NCBI GenBank assembly: GCA_964388455.1
Contig: CAYMAN010000016.1
Coordinates: forward strand, 1-49,664
Length of the DNA stretch: 49,664 nt
Direction of reading: 5' to 3'
Source: JBBRWO01 sp964388455
Lineage (GTDB): Bacteria > Actinomycetota > Coriobacteriia > Anaerosomatales > JAAXUF01
The first letter of the stretch is position 1. Every line of letters starts with the position of its first letter. Shown in pieces: positions 41,169 through 49,613 of the stretch. The position numbers and the translations under genes were made by a program. The notes beneath the pieces were generated by a model. It was not told the DNA's origin. It ran no database searches and saw only the letters and a program-made list of their open reading frames with translations.

Positions 41169-43024
41169 CTCCCCAACCAGACGCTGGCGGCAAGGATCAC
41201 TGCCACCGTAAGAACGATCATCGCGACATAGCCTTGGGTGTCTCCGCCGTGAGCCCGAGATAGCCGAGCACCAGCCCTTCGAGTCACATATGCGGAGCCC
41301 TCAACGACCCCGTCGATCACGAGCCGGTCCACGATCGCCCACAGCCCGCGAGATATCGCGACGGTCGGCGCGATCACCACGGCGCGAACCAGGTCATCGA
41401 AGCGCATGCCGCTGAACACGAACGCCGCAGCACGGCTCCGCTCAGAGCCGCCGGGCTGCACCGCCACACGTCCTGCCACCACCCAGCCGACCAAAGCCCC
41501 GACGCCAGCGAGCCCAACGGCTATCACAGAGATCGGTACCGACAGCGGCTCAGGATGCTCGCCCAGCAGCTCGGCTAGTCTCCCGCCGAGAAGTCCGAGC
41601 GTTACGGCGCCCACAGCGAGTACTCCGAGCGGCACGAGCATCGCGAGCGAACTCTCGTGCGCGTGTGTGGCGCTCCGGCTTTCGCCGAAGAACGCGAGCC
41701 GAGTAGCGTATGCCGAGTACAGCCCCGTGAGCGCGGTAGCGCCAAAGAGCGCGATGGCGGCCACAGGAGCGCCCAGCCACACGACGTCCAGCACGGCATC
41801 CTTGCTGTAGAAGCCGGCCATGAACGGAAAGCCCGCAAGTGCTGCGACACCGACCAGCCACATGATGAACGTCACCGGCATCGCCTTACGCAGTCCACCC
41901 ATCTCGGCGAGCTCCTGGGTGCCGGAGCCGTGAATGACGCTGCCGGCGGTCAGGAACAGCAGCGCCTTGAATGCGGCGTGCGTGACCAGGTGGAAGAAGG
42001 CCACCTCCCACGCACCGACGCCCAGCGCCGCGAACATGAAGCCGAGCTGGCTGATGGTGGAGTACGCCAGCACCTTCTTGATGTCGGTCTGGGCAACCGC
42101 GATGATCGAGCCGCCCAGCGCAGAGATGGTACCCACGACCAGCAACAACGTCTGCGCGGCGGGCGCCAGGTCAAACACCGGCCAGATGCGCGCGACCAGG
42201 AACACGCCGGCGGCGACCATCGTGGCGGCGTGAATGAGCGCAGAGACGGGTGTCGGGCCCTCCATCGCATCCGGAAGCCAGATGTGGAGCGGGAACTGCG
42301 CGGACTTGCCCATGGCACCCACGGCCAGCAGTACGGCGGCCGCGGTGACAACCGCAGGCGCGAGCGTCGGCAGCGCCTCGGTCACCTCCGCGTAGCCGAG
42401 CGACCCGGTCGTCGTCCACAGCACCGCCAGTCCGAGCATCAGGCCGACGTCGCCCACGCGGGTCGTCAGGAATGCCTTGGTGGCAGCTGCAGCCGCCGAG
42501 GGCTTCGCGAACCAGAAGCCGATGAGCAGGTACGAGCACGCTCCCACCAGCTCCCAGCCGATGAAGAGCGTCAGCAGCGAGCCGCCGATGACGAGCAGCG
42601 TCATCGAGGCAGTGAACAGCGACAGCAGTGCGTAGTAGCGAACAAAGCCGGGGTCCTCGGCCATGTAGCCGAGCGAGAAGATCATGACCATCAGCGCAAC
42701 GACGCCAACGACGAGCAGCATGATCGCGGTCAGCGAATCGACCGCCCACGGGAGCGAGAAGGTGACGCCCTCCACCGAGAACCACGCAGCGCTCCCCGAT
42801 GACGCAAGCGCGCTGGTCCAGGGCTCGGCGAGCGCCTCGGCACCGCCGATCGCGAGCAGTGACCCCGCGCCGAGCACGACAACCGCTGCCGGGCCGAGCA
42901 TCGCGATCCACGCGACGGCGAGTCGCAGCGAGGGGCGGTCCGCAAGCCCCACGACGCCGATGACCGCAGCAAGCAGGGCCGGTAGCAGCACCGCGATCCA
43001 CGGCGCGTTCACGAGCATCGCCAC
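41165..43024 (-). CDS. nuoL: NADH-quinone oxidoreductase subunit L
   Basis: A 619-residue distal proton-pumping subunit. Seen are FIGWELVGACSYLLIGFW near residue 155, GKSAQFPLHIWLPDAMEGPT near 239, DIKKVLAYSTISQLGFM near 315, and a long hydrophobic C terminus that should include the lateral helix linking the pump modules. The GTG start shares one base with the nuoK stop. Confidence 0.96.
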   Translation of the reverse strand: MAMLVNAPWIAVLLPALLAAVIGVVGLADRPSLRLAVAWIAMLGPAAVVVLGAGSLLAIGGAEALAEPWTSALASSGSAAWFSVEGVTFSLPWAVDSLTAIMLLVVGVVALMVMIFSLGYMAEDPGFVRYYALLSLFTASMTLLVIGGSLLTLFIGWELVGACSYLLIGFWFAKPSAAAAATKAFLTTRVGDVGLMLGLAVLWTTTGSLGYAEVTEALPTLAPAVVTAAAVLLAVGAMGKSAQFPLHIWLPDAMEGPTPVSALIHAATMVAAGVFLVARIWPVFDLAPAAQTLLLVVGTISALGGSIIAVAQTDIKKVLAYSTISQLGFMFAALGVGAWEVAFFHLVTHAAFKALLFLTAGSVIHGSGTQELAEMGGLRKAMPVTFIMWLVGVAALAGFPFMAGFYSKDAVLDVVWLGAPVAAIALFGATALTGLYSAYATRLAFFGESRSATHAHESSLAMLVPLGVLAVGAVTLGLLGGRLAELLGEHPEPLSVPISVIAVGLAGVGALVGWVVAGRVAVQPGGSERSRAAAFVFSGMRFDDLVRAVVIAPTVAISRGLWAIVDRLVIDGVVEGSAYVTRRAGARLSRAHGGDTQGYVAMIVLTVAVILAASVWLGR

Positions 43025-43344
43025 TAGCCCTTCACCTCCGTGAGTTCGTCGATACGAGCAACGCCACGCCGACGCGCGATCGCCACGAGGAGCGCAAGCC
43101 CCACCGCGGCCTCGGCTGCAGCGATGACAATGACCATCAGCGCGACGCCCTCGACCGGCGATGCCGCGGTTATCGCGAGCGCCGGTTTGACGACGCGCGC
43201 AGCGGAACCGAACCCGACGAGCAGCACCAGCGCGCCGCCCATCATCACCTCGATGCTTGCGAGCACCGCGACGATGTCTCGGCGAACGAGAATCCCGTAC
43301 AGACCGAGTCCAAAGAGCGCGCAGGAGAGAAAGATCAGGCTCAT
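43024..43344 (-). CDS. nuoK: NADH-quinone oxidoreductase subunit K
   Basis: A 106-residue three-helix membrane subunit. Buried glutamates essential for proton transfer are present in ASIEVMMGGALVLLVGF (near residue 32) and VIAAAEAAVGLALLVAIARR (near 75). It overlaps nuoJ by 4 nt. Confidence 0.96.
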   Translation of the reverse strand: MSLIFLSCALFGLGLYGILVRRDIVAVLASIEVMMGGALVLLVGFGSAARVVKPALAITAASPVEGVALMVIVIAAAEAAVGLALLVAIARRRGVARIDELTEVKG

Positions 43345-43841
43345 CGCTTCTCCCCTCCCGTGATGACCACGACGGCGATCAACGCGGCCAGCAGCAGCGC
43401 GCCGGCCAGTTCAAACGGCACCAGCATCGAGCCGAGAAGGATCTTGGCGAGGCCGTCCGGGCCGTTGGAGCCTGCCGCGACGCCGATTCGTTCCGCGGCG
43501 GGCAGCAACAGCATGCCCACGAGTCCCGACGTGAGCGCGACGGACAGCGCGAGCAGCAGATCGTGGCGCGACTCAAGGTCGGGACGGCCCGCCTCGGTGC
43601 GATGCACGAGCATGATCGCGAAGAGTATGAGGATCAGAATGCCGCCCACGTAGACGAATATCTCGGCCAGCGCGAGGAAGCCGAAGCCGTAGTAGGCGAA
43701 GAAGCCTGCGACCGCGAGCAGGAACGCGCCCAGGCCGAGGACCATCCGCATCACCTCGCGTACAAAGACCGTGTAAGCGGCACCAATGACGGCAACGGCA
43801 GCGAGCAGCCAGAACAGGATGTCGGGCGTCAGCGAGCTCAC
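43341..43841 (-). CDS. nuoJ: NADH-quinone oxidoreductase subunit J
   Basis: A 166-residue membrane subunit with five predicted helices; the third contains the pi-bulge region LAEIFVYVGGILILILFAIML, typical of NuoJ. It overlaps the NuoI-fusion gene by 4 nt. Confidence 0.94.
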   Translation of the reverse strand: MSSLTPDILFWLLAAVAVIGAAYTVFVREVMRMVLGLGAFLLAVAGFFAYYGFGFLALAEIFVYVGGILILILFAIMLVHRTEAGRPDLESRHDLLLALSVALTSGLVGMLLLPAAERIGVAAGSNGPDGLAKILLGSMLVPFELAGALLLAALIAVVVITGGEKR

Positions 43842-45913
43842 CAGGCCTCACCTTCTCCGGGCTCTCTGTGCTCCGCTTCGACACCTGTCGCCCGGGTTCC
43901 GGAGCCGTCGCGCGTCATCTCGCCCTTCCCAAACACGATGTGGTCGCGCGTGTAGAACGACAGCTCGTACTGGCCCGTGTGCCGCAGCGCGTTGGTCGGG
44001 CACTGCTCGGCGCACAGGCCGCAGAAACAGCACTTGGAGACGTCGAGGTCGTAGCGCGTGACACAGCGGCCGGAGATGTCGTCGATGCGCTCGACGCGAA
44101 TCGCGTAGTCCGGACACGTCCGAGCACAGAACTCGCAGCCAACGCACACCTCCGAGGAACAGCGCAGGCAGCGTGTGGCTTCCAACTGACCTTCCAGGTG
44201 TGTCAGCCCCAGCTCGACGGTGCGGAAGTCCTTCGCACGCTCGTCGCCCGGCGCGAGCGGCATCTTGGCTCGGCGACGCGCGTTCTCGACGCCGTCGAGT
44301 GATGCCTTCTGGTAGCGCGGGTAGATCGGCACGGGCCGGTACACACGCTCAGCCGAGAGACTCGTGCCGGAAAGATAGCGGTGAATGGAGGTCGCCGCCT
44401 CGTGACCGGTCGCGATGGACGCGATAGCCGAGCCGGGCCCCGTGACCACCTCTCCGCACGCGAACACTCCCGGGTGCTTGGTGGTGTGCAGCGTACCGTC
44501 GACCGGCAGCAGTCCGCGCTCGGTGAGCAGCAGGTCGCTACCGGAGACGATGCCGTGCAGCCGCGGCGACTGGCCGACAGCGAACACGATCACGTCGGCG
44601 CAGATTTCCGTGAACTCCTCCGAGAAGACCGGGGCGAAGCGACCCTGCGCGTCGAACACCGAGAGGCACGACTGCATACGGATGCCCGCGACCTTGCCGT
44701 CTTCGACGATGATCGAGTCCGGACCCCAGGAGCAGTTGGCGATGACGCCCTCGTCGAGCGCCTCCTCGATCTCCCAGGGGTGCGCCGGTAGCTCGTCCAT
44801 CGACTCGAGCGCCGTGAGAGTGACCTCGGTGGCGCCGACACGCAGCGCCACGCGAGCGCAGTCAACCGCCACGTTGCCGCCGCCGACGACCAGCACGCGC
44901 TTACCCTTCACGCCGGCATCGTGCTTCCAGTTGCCCGCGCGCAGGAAGTCCAGCGCGCCTACGATACCGTCAGCGTCCGCGCCCGGAATCGGCAGGATGC
45001 GACTCTCCTGCAGCCCGGCTGCGATGAGCACCGAGTCGTACTCGCCGATGAGGTGGTCCATCGGCACGTCGTCACCGATCGCGACGCCCAGCCGCAGGTC
45101 CAGACCCATGGTGACCAGATCGTCGATCTCTTGCTTGAGCACGTCGCGCGGAAGGCGGTACGCGGGCACTCCTGAACACAGCGCCCCGCCGGCGTGCTGA
45201 TCCTTCTCAAAGCACGTGACCGAGTAGCCCAGTCGCATCAAGTCATACGCAGCCGTGAGTCCGCTTGGCCCGCTGCCGATGACCGCGATCGTCTTGTCCT
45301 GGGTGACCGGCAGCTTCTTGAGCCGCTCCTCGCGCACATCCGCGTAGCGCTCGTAGGCGACGCGGTGCAGCGGTCGAATCGCGATGGGCTCATCGTAGTA
45401 GGAACGCTTGCACGCGGTCTCACACGGGTGGTGGCAAATCCGGCCGAGCACGCCCGGCATCGTGTTGCGGTCGCGCACGAGCTCATACGCCTCGCCCACG
45501 CGATCCTCGGCGAGGTGATACGCCTGACCTCGGGCATCGACGTTGACGGGACAGTTGCCCACGCACGGCGGCAGCTGTTCGATGCCGTTCAGGTCATCGA
45601 TGAGCTTGTTGTAGTCGGGCGGCAGAGACTCGATCGTCGGGATGTCGTCCCTGCCCAGGATGCCGGTGAGTCGGAGCGGACCACGCCATCGCGGCGAGAG
45701 CTCGATCTTCTCGGCGGGATAGTTGAGGGTGGTGTGAGGCTCCATGGCGCGCTTGGCGGTGATGCGCATGCCCGTCAGCAGGCTGTTCCAGCGCTCGAAG
45801 AAACCTCGGACACCGGCCGAGAAGTCGTCGGTGGCCGAGACGCTGACGCGGACCTGTGTCGAGGTGCGGTCGGGTGCGGAGACTCGCGCGGCGGCTCGCT
45901 TCACGGGTTTCAC
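43838..45913 (-). CDS. Chimeric NuoI: complex I subunit I split by a GltD/SfrB-like FAD/NAD(P)H module
   Basis: A 691-residue protein in the nuoI position. Residues 35-88 match the NuoI N terminus (GFFERWNSLLTGMRITAKR, YPAEKIELSPRWRG). Residues about 90-575 are a GltD/SfrB-like oxidoreductase: Cys117-X3-Cys121 and Cys160-X3-Cys164-X3-Cys168 for N-terminal Fe-S clusters, FAD loop GSGPSG at 213-218, nucleotide loop GGGNVA at 344-349. NuoI resumes with two ferredoxin motifs, Cys590/593/596/600 and Cys628/631/634/638 (plus Cys582/585), ending QYELSFYTRDHIVFGK as in NuoI. The nucleotide site has ALESMDELPA where NADPH enzymes have RRSxxxMPA, so NADH is favoured (inference). The GTG start overlaps nuoH as GTGA. 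Confidence 0.9.
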   Translation of the reverse strand: MKPVKRAAARVSAPDRTSTQVRVSVSATDDFSAGVRGFFERWNSLLTGMRITAKRAMEPHTTLNYPAEKIELSPRWRGPLRLTGILGRDDIPTIESLPPDYNKLIDDLNGIEQLPPCVGNCPVNVDARGQAYHLAEDRVGEAYELVRDRNTMPGVLGRICHHPCETACKRSYYDEPIAIRPLHRVAYERYADVREERLKKLPVTQDKTIAVIGSGPSGLTAAYDLMRLGYSVTCFEKDQHAGGALCSGVPAYRLPRDVLKQEIDDLVTMGLDLRLGVAIGDDVPMDHLIGEYDSVLIAAGLQESRILPIPGADADGIVGALDFLRAGNWKHDAGVKGKRVLVVGGGNVAVDCARVALRVGATEVTLTALESMDELPAHPWEIEEALDEGVIANCSWGPDSIIVEDGKVAGIRMQSCLSVFDAQGRFAPVFSEEFTEICADVIVFAVGQSPRLHGIVSGSDLLLTERGLLPVDGTLHTTKHPGVFACGEVVTGPGSAIASIATGHEAATSIHRYLSGTSLSAERVYRPVPIYPRYQKASLDGVENARRRAKMPLAPGDERAKDFRTVELGLTHLEGQLEATRCLRCSSEVCVGCEFCARTCPDYAIRVERIDDISGRCVTRYDLDVSKCCFCGLCAEQCPTNALRHTGQYELSFYTRDHIVFGKGEMTRDGSGTRATGVEAEHREPGEGEAW

Positions 45914-46860
45914 AGCCACGGGACCACCAGCCCTACCAGCAGCAGCTGCACGAGCGCCATCGGGGTGAGAACCTTCCACGCCAGTCCCATCAGCTGATCG
46001 GAGCGCATGCGCGGAAACGTCCACTTCACCCACATCATCGCGACGGTGACGCTCACGGTTATGAGCACAAAGACGACCGCGCCGGCGATACCGGGCAGTC
46101 CGAGCCCGCCGCCAAAGAACAGCGCCGCCGCAAACAGCGATGCCGCGACGATGCCGCCGTACTCGGCCATCATGAAGACCGACCATCGGATGCCCGAGTA
46201 GTCGGCGAAATAGCCGGCTACCAGCTCGGATTCAGCCTCGGGCAGGTCGAACGGGCCGCGGTTGAGCTCGGCGAGTGAGGCGATGAAGTAGACCAGCAGG
46301 CCGATGAGGTTGAGCGGGATCCACCACCACCGGAAGGCGTCGCGGATGCCCACGGTCGAGATCGAGCCGGCCAGAACGGCCAGCGACAGTACCGAGAGAG
46401 TGCGCGGCAGCTCGTAGGAGATCATCTGCGCGGCCCCGCGCACGCCGCCGATGCTGGCGTAGGTGTTGCGCGAGGACCATCCGGCCATCAGCACGCCCAC
46501 GACGGACAGCGCCGGCACCGCGAGGAAGAACAGCGCGCTCGACTCGATGTCGAATGGCGCCCACCCCGCAGCGAACGGCACGACCGCGAGCGATGCCGCA
46601 ACCGGGACGAACACCAGGAGCGGCGACATCCGGAAGATGGGCACGTCGGCCTGAGTGGGCGTGATGTCTTCTTTGAGGACGAGTTTCACCGTGTCGGCAA
46701 GTGTCTGGAGCAGTCCGGCGGGTCCGGCCTCGTCGGGTCCGATTCGCATCTGGATACGCGCGGCCACCTTGCGCTCGAGCCACACGCCAAGAAGCGCGCC
46801 AACCGCGATCAGGATGCCCGCGCCGAGCCCCACGCTGACGCCCCACAGCAGTCCGTTCAT
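45910..46860 (-). CDS. nuoH: NADH-quinone oxidoreductase subunit H
   Basis: A 316-residue membrane subunit linking the quinone site to the pumps. Conserved loops: RIGPDEAGPAGLLQTLADTVKL near residue 40, YELPRTLS near 150, ELNRGPFDLPEAESELVAGY near 198 and WTFPRMRSDQLMGLAWK near 275. It overlaps nuoD and the NuoI fusion by 4 nt each. Confidence 0.97.
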   Translation of the reverse strand: MNGLLWGVSVGLGAGILIAVGALLGVWLERKVAARIQMRIGPDEAGPAGLLQTLADTVKLVLKEDITPTQADVPIFRMSPLLVFVPVAASLAVVPFAAGWAPFDIESSALFFLAVPALSVVGVLMAGWSSRNTYASIGGVRGAAQMISYELPRTLSVLSLAVLAGSISTVGIRDAFRWWWIPLNLIGLLVYFIASLAELNRGPFDLPEAESELVAGYFADYSGIRWSVFMMAEYGGIVAASLFAAALFFGGGLGLPGIAGAVVFVLITVSVTVAMMWVKWTFPRMRSDQLMGLAWKVLTPMALVQLLLVGLVVPWL

Positions 46861-48002
46861 CGGTCGACCTCCCCAAACACCGGGTCGAGCGAGCCGAGGA
46901 CAACCACCAGGTCAGAGAGCGTATGCCCGATCGCCAGCTGAGGCAGCAGCGCCAGGTTGCAGAAGGCAGGCGATCTCACCTTCATGCGATACGGCCGAGG
47001 CCCGCCGTCAGAGACCAGATACACGCCGAGAGACCCGCGTGCCGATTCGATGTGGTCGTATGCGTCGCCGGGCGCCGGCGCGATGAGTCGCGGCAGGCCG
47101 TCGGTCTGGATGACTCCGCCGGGCATCTGCGCGATCGCCTGCTCGATGATCTTGGCGGACTCGTAGCACTCCAGCAGCTTCACGCGACCGCGGTCGTACG
47201 CGTCGCCGCGCTCGCCCACCACCACGTCGAACTCGAAGCGCGGATAGACCGAGTAGGGATCGTGCTTGCGCAGATCCCAGTTCACGTTGCTGGCGCGCGC
47301 GGTGGGCCCTGAAGCTCCCCACGCCACGGCGTCCTCGGCGGAAAGCACGCCGATACCCTTGAGACGACCGCGGGCGATGGCGTTACCAAAGAAGAGGCTG
47401 TCCATCTCTGCGAGGCTCTTGCGAAGGCCCGACGTGAACGCGAGGACTTCGTCGGTCCAGCCTGCGGGAGTGTCACGTGAGACGCCGCCGGGGCGGACGT
47501 AGTTGTACGTGAGACGCGCGCCGCACAGCGACTCGAAGAGTTCGATGACGCGCTCGCGGACGTCGAACGCGTAGATGAACATGGTGAACGCGCCGGTGTC
47601 GGCGCCGGAAGCGCCCATGCCCATCATGTGGCTTGCGATGCGCTGCAGCTCGCACACGATGACGCGCAGGTACTCGGCGCGCTCGGGAACGCGGATGCCG
47701 GCGAGGCGCTCGACGGCGCGGCAGTACGCCCAGTTCGCGTACATGCTGCCCACGTAGTCGAGCCGGTCGGTCAGCGGCACGATCTGCAGATACGTACGGT
47801 TCTCGGCCATCTTCTCGATGCCGCGATGCAGGTAGCCGATGACGGGGACGACGTCTGTGACCACGTCTGCGTCGAGGGTGACGATGAAGCGGCCGACGCC
47901 GTGCGTGGAGGGGTGCGAGGGTCCGACGTTGACCACCAGGCGCTCGGAAGTGCGCCCGTCATCGGCGATCATCGGCTCTCTCGATTCAACTTCCAGTGTC
48001 AC
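46857..48002 (-). CDS. nuoD: NADH-quinone oxidoreductase subunit D (49 kDa)
   Basis: A 381-residue subunit lining the quinone pocket with NuoB. Seen are GPSHPSTHGVGRF near residue 27 (quinone-site His), YLHRGIEKMAENRTY near 58, TDRLDYVGSM near 78 (quinone-site Tyr) and the C-terminal DPVFGEVDR. It is separate from NuoC, unlike E. coli. The GTG start has GGAGGGA upstream; a 69-nt gap to nuoC is the only sizeable gap in the operon. Confidence 0.97.
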   Translation of the reverse strand: MTLEVESREPMIADDGRTSERLVVNVGPSHPSTHGVGRFIVTLDADVVTDVVPVIGYLHRGIEKMAENRTYLQIVPLTDRLDYVGSMYANWAYCRAVERLAGIRVPERAEYLRVIVCELQRIASHMMGMGASGADTGAFTMFIYAFDVRERVIELFESLCGARLTYNYVRPGGVSRDTPAGWTDEVLAFTSGLRKSLAEMDSLFFGNAIARGRLKGIGVLSAEDAVAWGASGPTARASNVNWDLRKHDPYSVYPRFEFDVVVGERGDAYDRGRVKLLECYESAKIIEQAIAQMPGGVIQTDGLPRLIAPAPGDAYDHIESARGSLGVYLVSDGGPRPYRMKVRSPAFCNLALLPQLAIGHTLSDLVVVLGSLDPVFGEVDR

Positions 48003-48071
48003 GTCGTCCCTCCTCTCCTGACAGGTCGTGCGGCGGGCAATTCGGCAGTTCGTGCAGCAAGTAACGGGCGG

Positions 48072-48533
48072 CTAGATGTAGTCCGGCCGTTTGATGACGT
48101 TGGGGTTGTCGTAGTCCTTGCGCAGTGGGTGGCCCTCAAAATCATCCGGCAGCAGGATGCGCCGCAGGTCAGGGTGGCCGTCGAACGTGATGCCAAAGAG
48201 GTCGAAGACCTCGCGCTCCTGCCAGTTGGCGGCAGGCCATATCTCGCACAGCGAATCGATACGCGTGTCGTCGCGAGGAACCTTGGTCTTAACGAAGATC
48301 GCCGTGGACAGCGAGCGCGACTGCAGCCGGTACACCATCACGAAGAACTCGTCGCGATCGACCGCGGTGACCATGCCGAGGCGATCGAACCCGAGGTCGT
48401 GCAGCTCACGCGCGGTGTCGAGCAGTGCATCGCGTCCCACGCCGATGACCGCGTCGCCAAACTCAAGCGAGAACAGCGGCGACAGTACGGGCGACATCTC
48501 GGCCAGGCGCGAGCGCAGCTCCTCGTGATTCAC
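48072..48533 (-). CDS. nuoC: NADH-quinone oxidoreductase subunit C (30 kDa)
   Basis: A 153-residue hydrophilic subunit of the peripheral arm. The family signature is clear near the C terminus: WQEREVFDLFGITFDGHPDL followed by RRILLPDDFEGHPLRKDY. It overlaps nuoB by 4 nt. Confidence 0.96.
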   Translation of the reverse strand: MNHEELRSRLAEMSPVLSPLFSLEFGDAVIGVGRDALLDTARELHDLGFDRLGMVTAVDRDEFFVMVYRLQSRSLSTAIFVKTKVPRDDTRIDSLCEIWPAANWQEREVFDLFGITFDGHPDLRRILLPDDFEGHPLRKDYDNPNVIKRPDYI

Positions 48534-49096
48534 TCGGCGTCACCGTCCTCGGTGGCTGGTGGGCCGCCAGGCAGCAGGTAGTCACGACCGCGGCGCTTGC
48601 CGGGTGCGATCGATTCGGCCTTCACCAGCTCGCGTAGCTGCAAGATGCCGTCCTGCAACGATTCCGGCCGAGGAGGACAGCCTGCGATATAGACGTCGAC
48701 CGGCAGGAACTCGTCGGCTCCGCGGACGACCGAGTAGGTGTCGTAGTAGAAGATGCCGCCCGAGACGGTGCAGTTGCCCATCGCGACGACCCACTTTGGG
48801 TCGGGCATCTGGTCGTAAAGGCGCTGCACTGCGGGCTTCATCTTGTCGGTGATGGTGCCCGCCAGGATGATCACGTCGGTGTGGCGTGGATCGGAGCGCG
48901 GGAACGTGCCCATGCGGTCGAAGTCGAACTTGTTGAAGGATGCGGCGATGAGCTCCATCGCGCAGCATGCGGTTCCCATGGGAAACGCCCAGAGGGACTG
49001 ACCGCGCGACCAGTCGGCCAGCGCGTCGACACTCGTGAGGATGACGCCACCGCCGTTGGCGGCGAGTCCGGCGCCGATGCGATCTACAAGCGCCAT
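48530..49096 (-). CDS. nuoB: NADH-quinone oxidoreductase subunit B (cluster N2)
   Basis: A 188-residue subunit holding cluster N2, the electron donor to quinone. All four ligands are present: tandem Cys44-Cys45 (GTACCAMEL), Cys109 (GNCTVSGG) and Cys140 (GCPPRPE). ATG 49096 lies within the last codons of nuoA (13-nt overlap) with GGGGG upstream; a far longer frame to 49507 covers nuoA and is rejected. Confidence 0.97.
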   Translation of the reverse strand: MALVDRIGAGLAANGGGVILTSVDALADWSRGQSLWAFPMGTACCAMELIAASFNKFDFDRMGTFPRSDPRHTDVIILAGTITDKMKPAVQRLYDQMPDPKWVVAMGNCTVSGGIFYYDTYSVVRGADEFLPVDVYIAGCPPRPESLQDGILQLRELVKAESIAPGKRRGRDYLLPGGPPATEDGDAE

Positions 49097-49452
49097 TCCA
49101 GTGCCCCCTTGCGCCAGGCGTACACGAGCCCAAAGGCGAGGAACGCGACAAAGGCGCCGATCTCGAGCGCGGCGACAGGATTGCCGCGAAGCGCGGTTGC
49201 AACCGCGAACAGAAGCGCTGCCTCGGCGTCGAAGAGCACGAACAGCATGGCGACCGTCGAGAAGCGAAGCCTGGGAGCGGACCACGGCTCGCCAGCCTGC
49301 TCCATGCCGCACTCGAACGGGGCGCCCTTGCCGGCGCTGGGATTGCGTGGCGAAAGAAGTGTGTTGGCGAGGAAGACGACGAGAATGAAGGCCGTCGCAG
49401 CCAGTGCGAGACCAAGAACGAACAAGAGCGCCTGAGCGTCTGCTCCCTGCAT
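49084..49452 (-). CDS. nuoA: NADH-quinone oxidoreductase subunit A
   Basis: A 122-residue three-helix membrane subunit and first gene of the operon. The conserved first loop FECGMEQAGEPWSAPRLRFS and the FVLFDAEAALLFAVA helix with acidic residues are present. The ATG is preceded by GGGGG; the promoter region begins about 115 nt upstream. Confidence 0.96.
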   Translation of the reverse strand: MQGADAQALLFVLGLALAATAFILVVFLANTLLSPRNPSAGKGAPFECGMEQAGEPWSAPRLRFSTVAMLFVLFDAEAALLFAVATALRGNPVAALEIGAFVAFLAFGLVYAWRKGALEWRL

Positions 49453-49567
49453 CCAACCCCCACGCGAGACAGTGTAGCGACATCCGTTTGCCGGGGATGA
49501 CGATCACTGTGACAGGACACTACCCAGATTCGCGGGCCTCAATCCGAGGCCGGATGCGAACAAGTGA

Positions 49568-49597
49568 AGTGTACGATAGGGTCAAACACTTTGTAAA
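49568..49597 (-). promoter_or_regulatory. Predicted nuo operon promoter
   Basis: TTTACA (49592-49597) and TACACT (49568-49573) with an 18-bp spacer on the minus strand, 115 nt before nuoA. The -35 hexamer lies inside a Rex-like palindrome. A second TACACT lies 19 nt before the nuoA ATG but has no -35 partner. Confidence 0.5.
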
Positions 49598-49608
49598 GAT
49601 TGTTACAA
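49591..49608. promoter_or_regulatory. Rex-like operator upstream of nuoA
   Basis: TTGTAAAGATTGTTACAA is an 18-bp imperfect palindrome, TTGTAA-N6-TTACAA, with 7 of 9 symmetric positions. Length and outer halves resemble Rex sites (TTGTGA-N6-TCACAA or TTGTTAA-N4-TTAACAA). Rex senses NADH/NAD+ and is known to control nuo genes in other bacteria. Overlap with the -35 fits repression. No rex gene is in the window; identification is by eye. Confidence 0.45.
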
Positions 49609-49613
49609 TGTAC

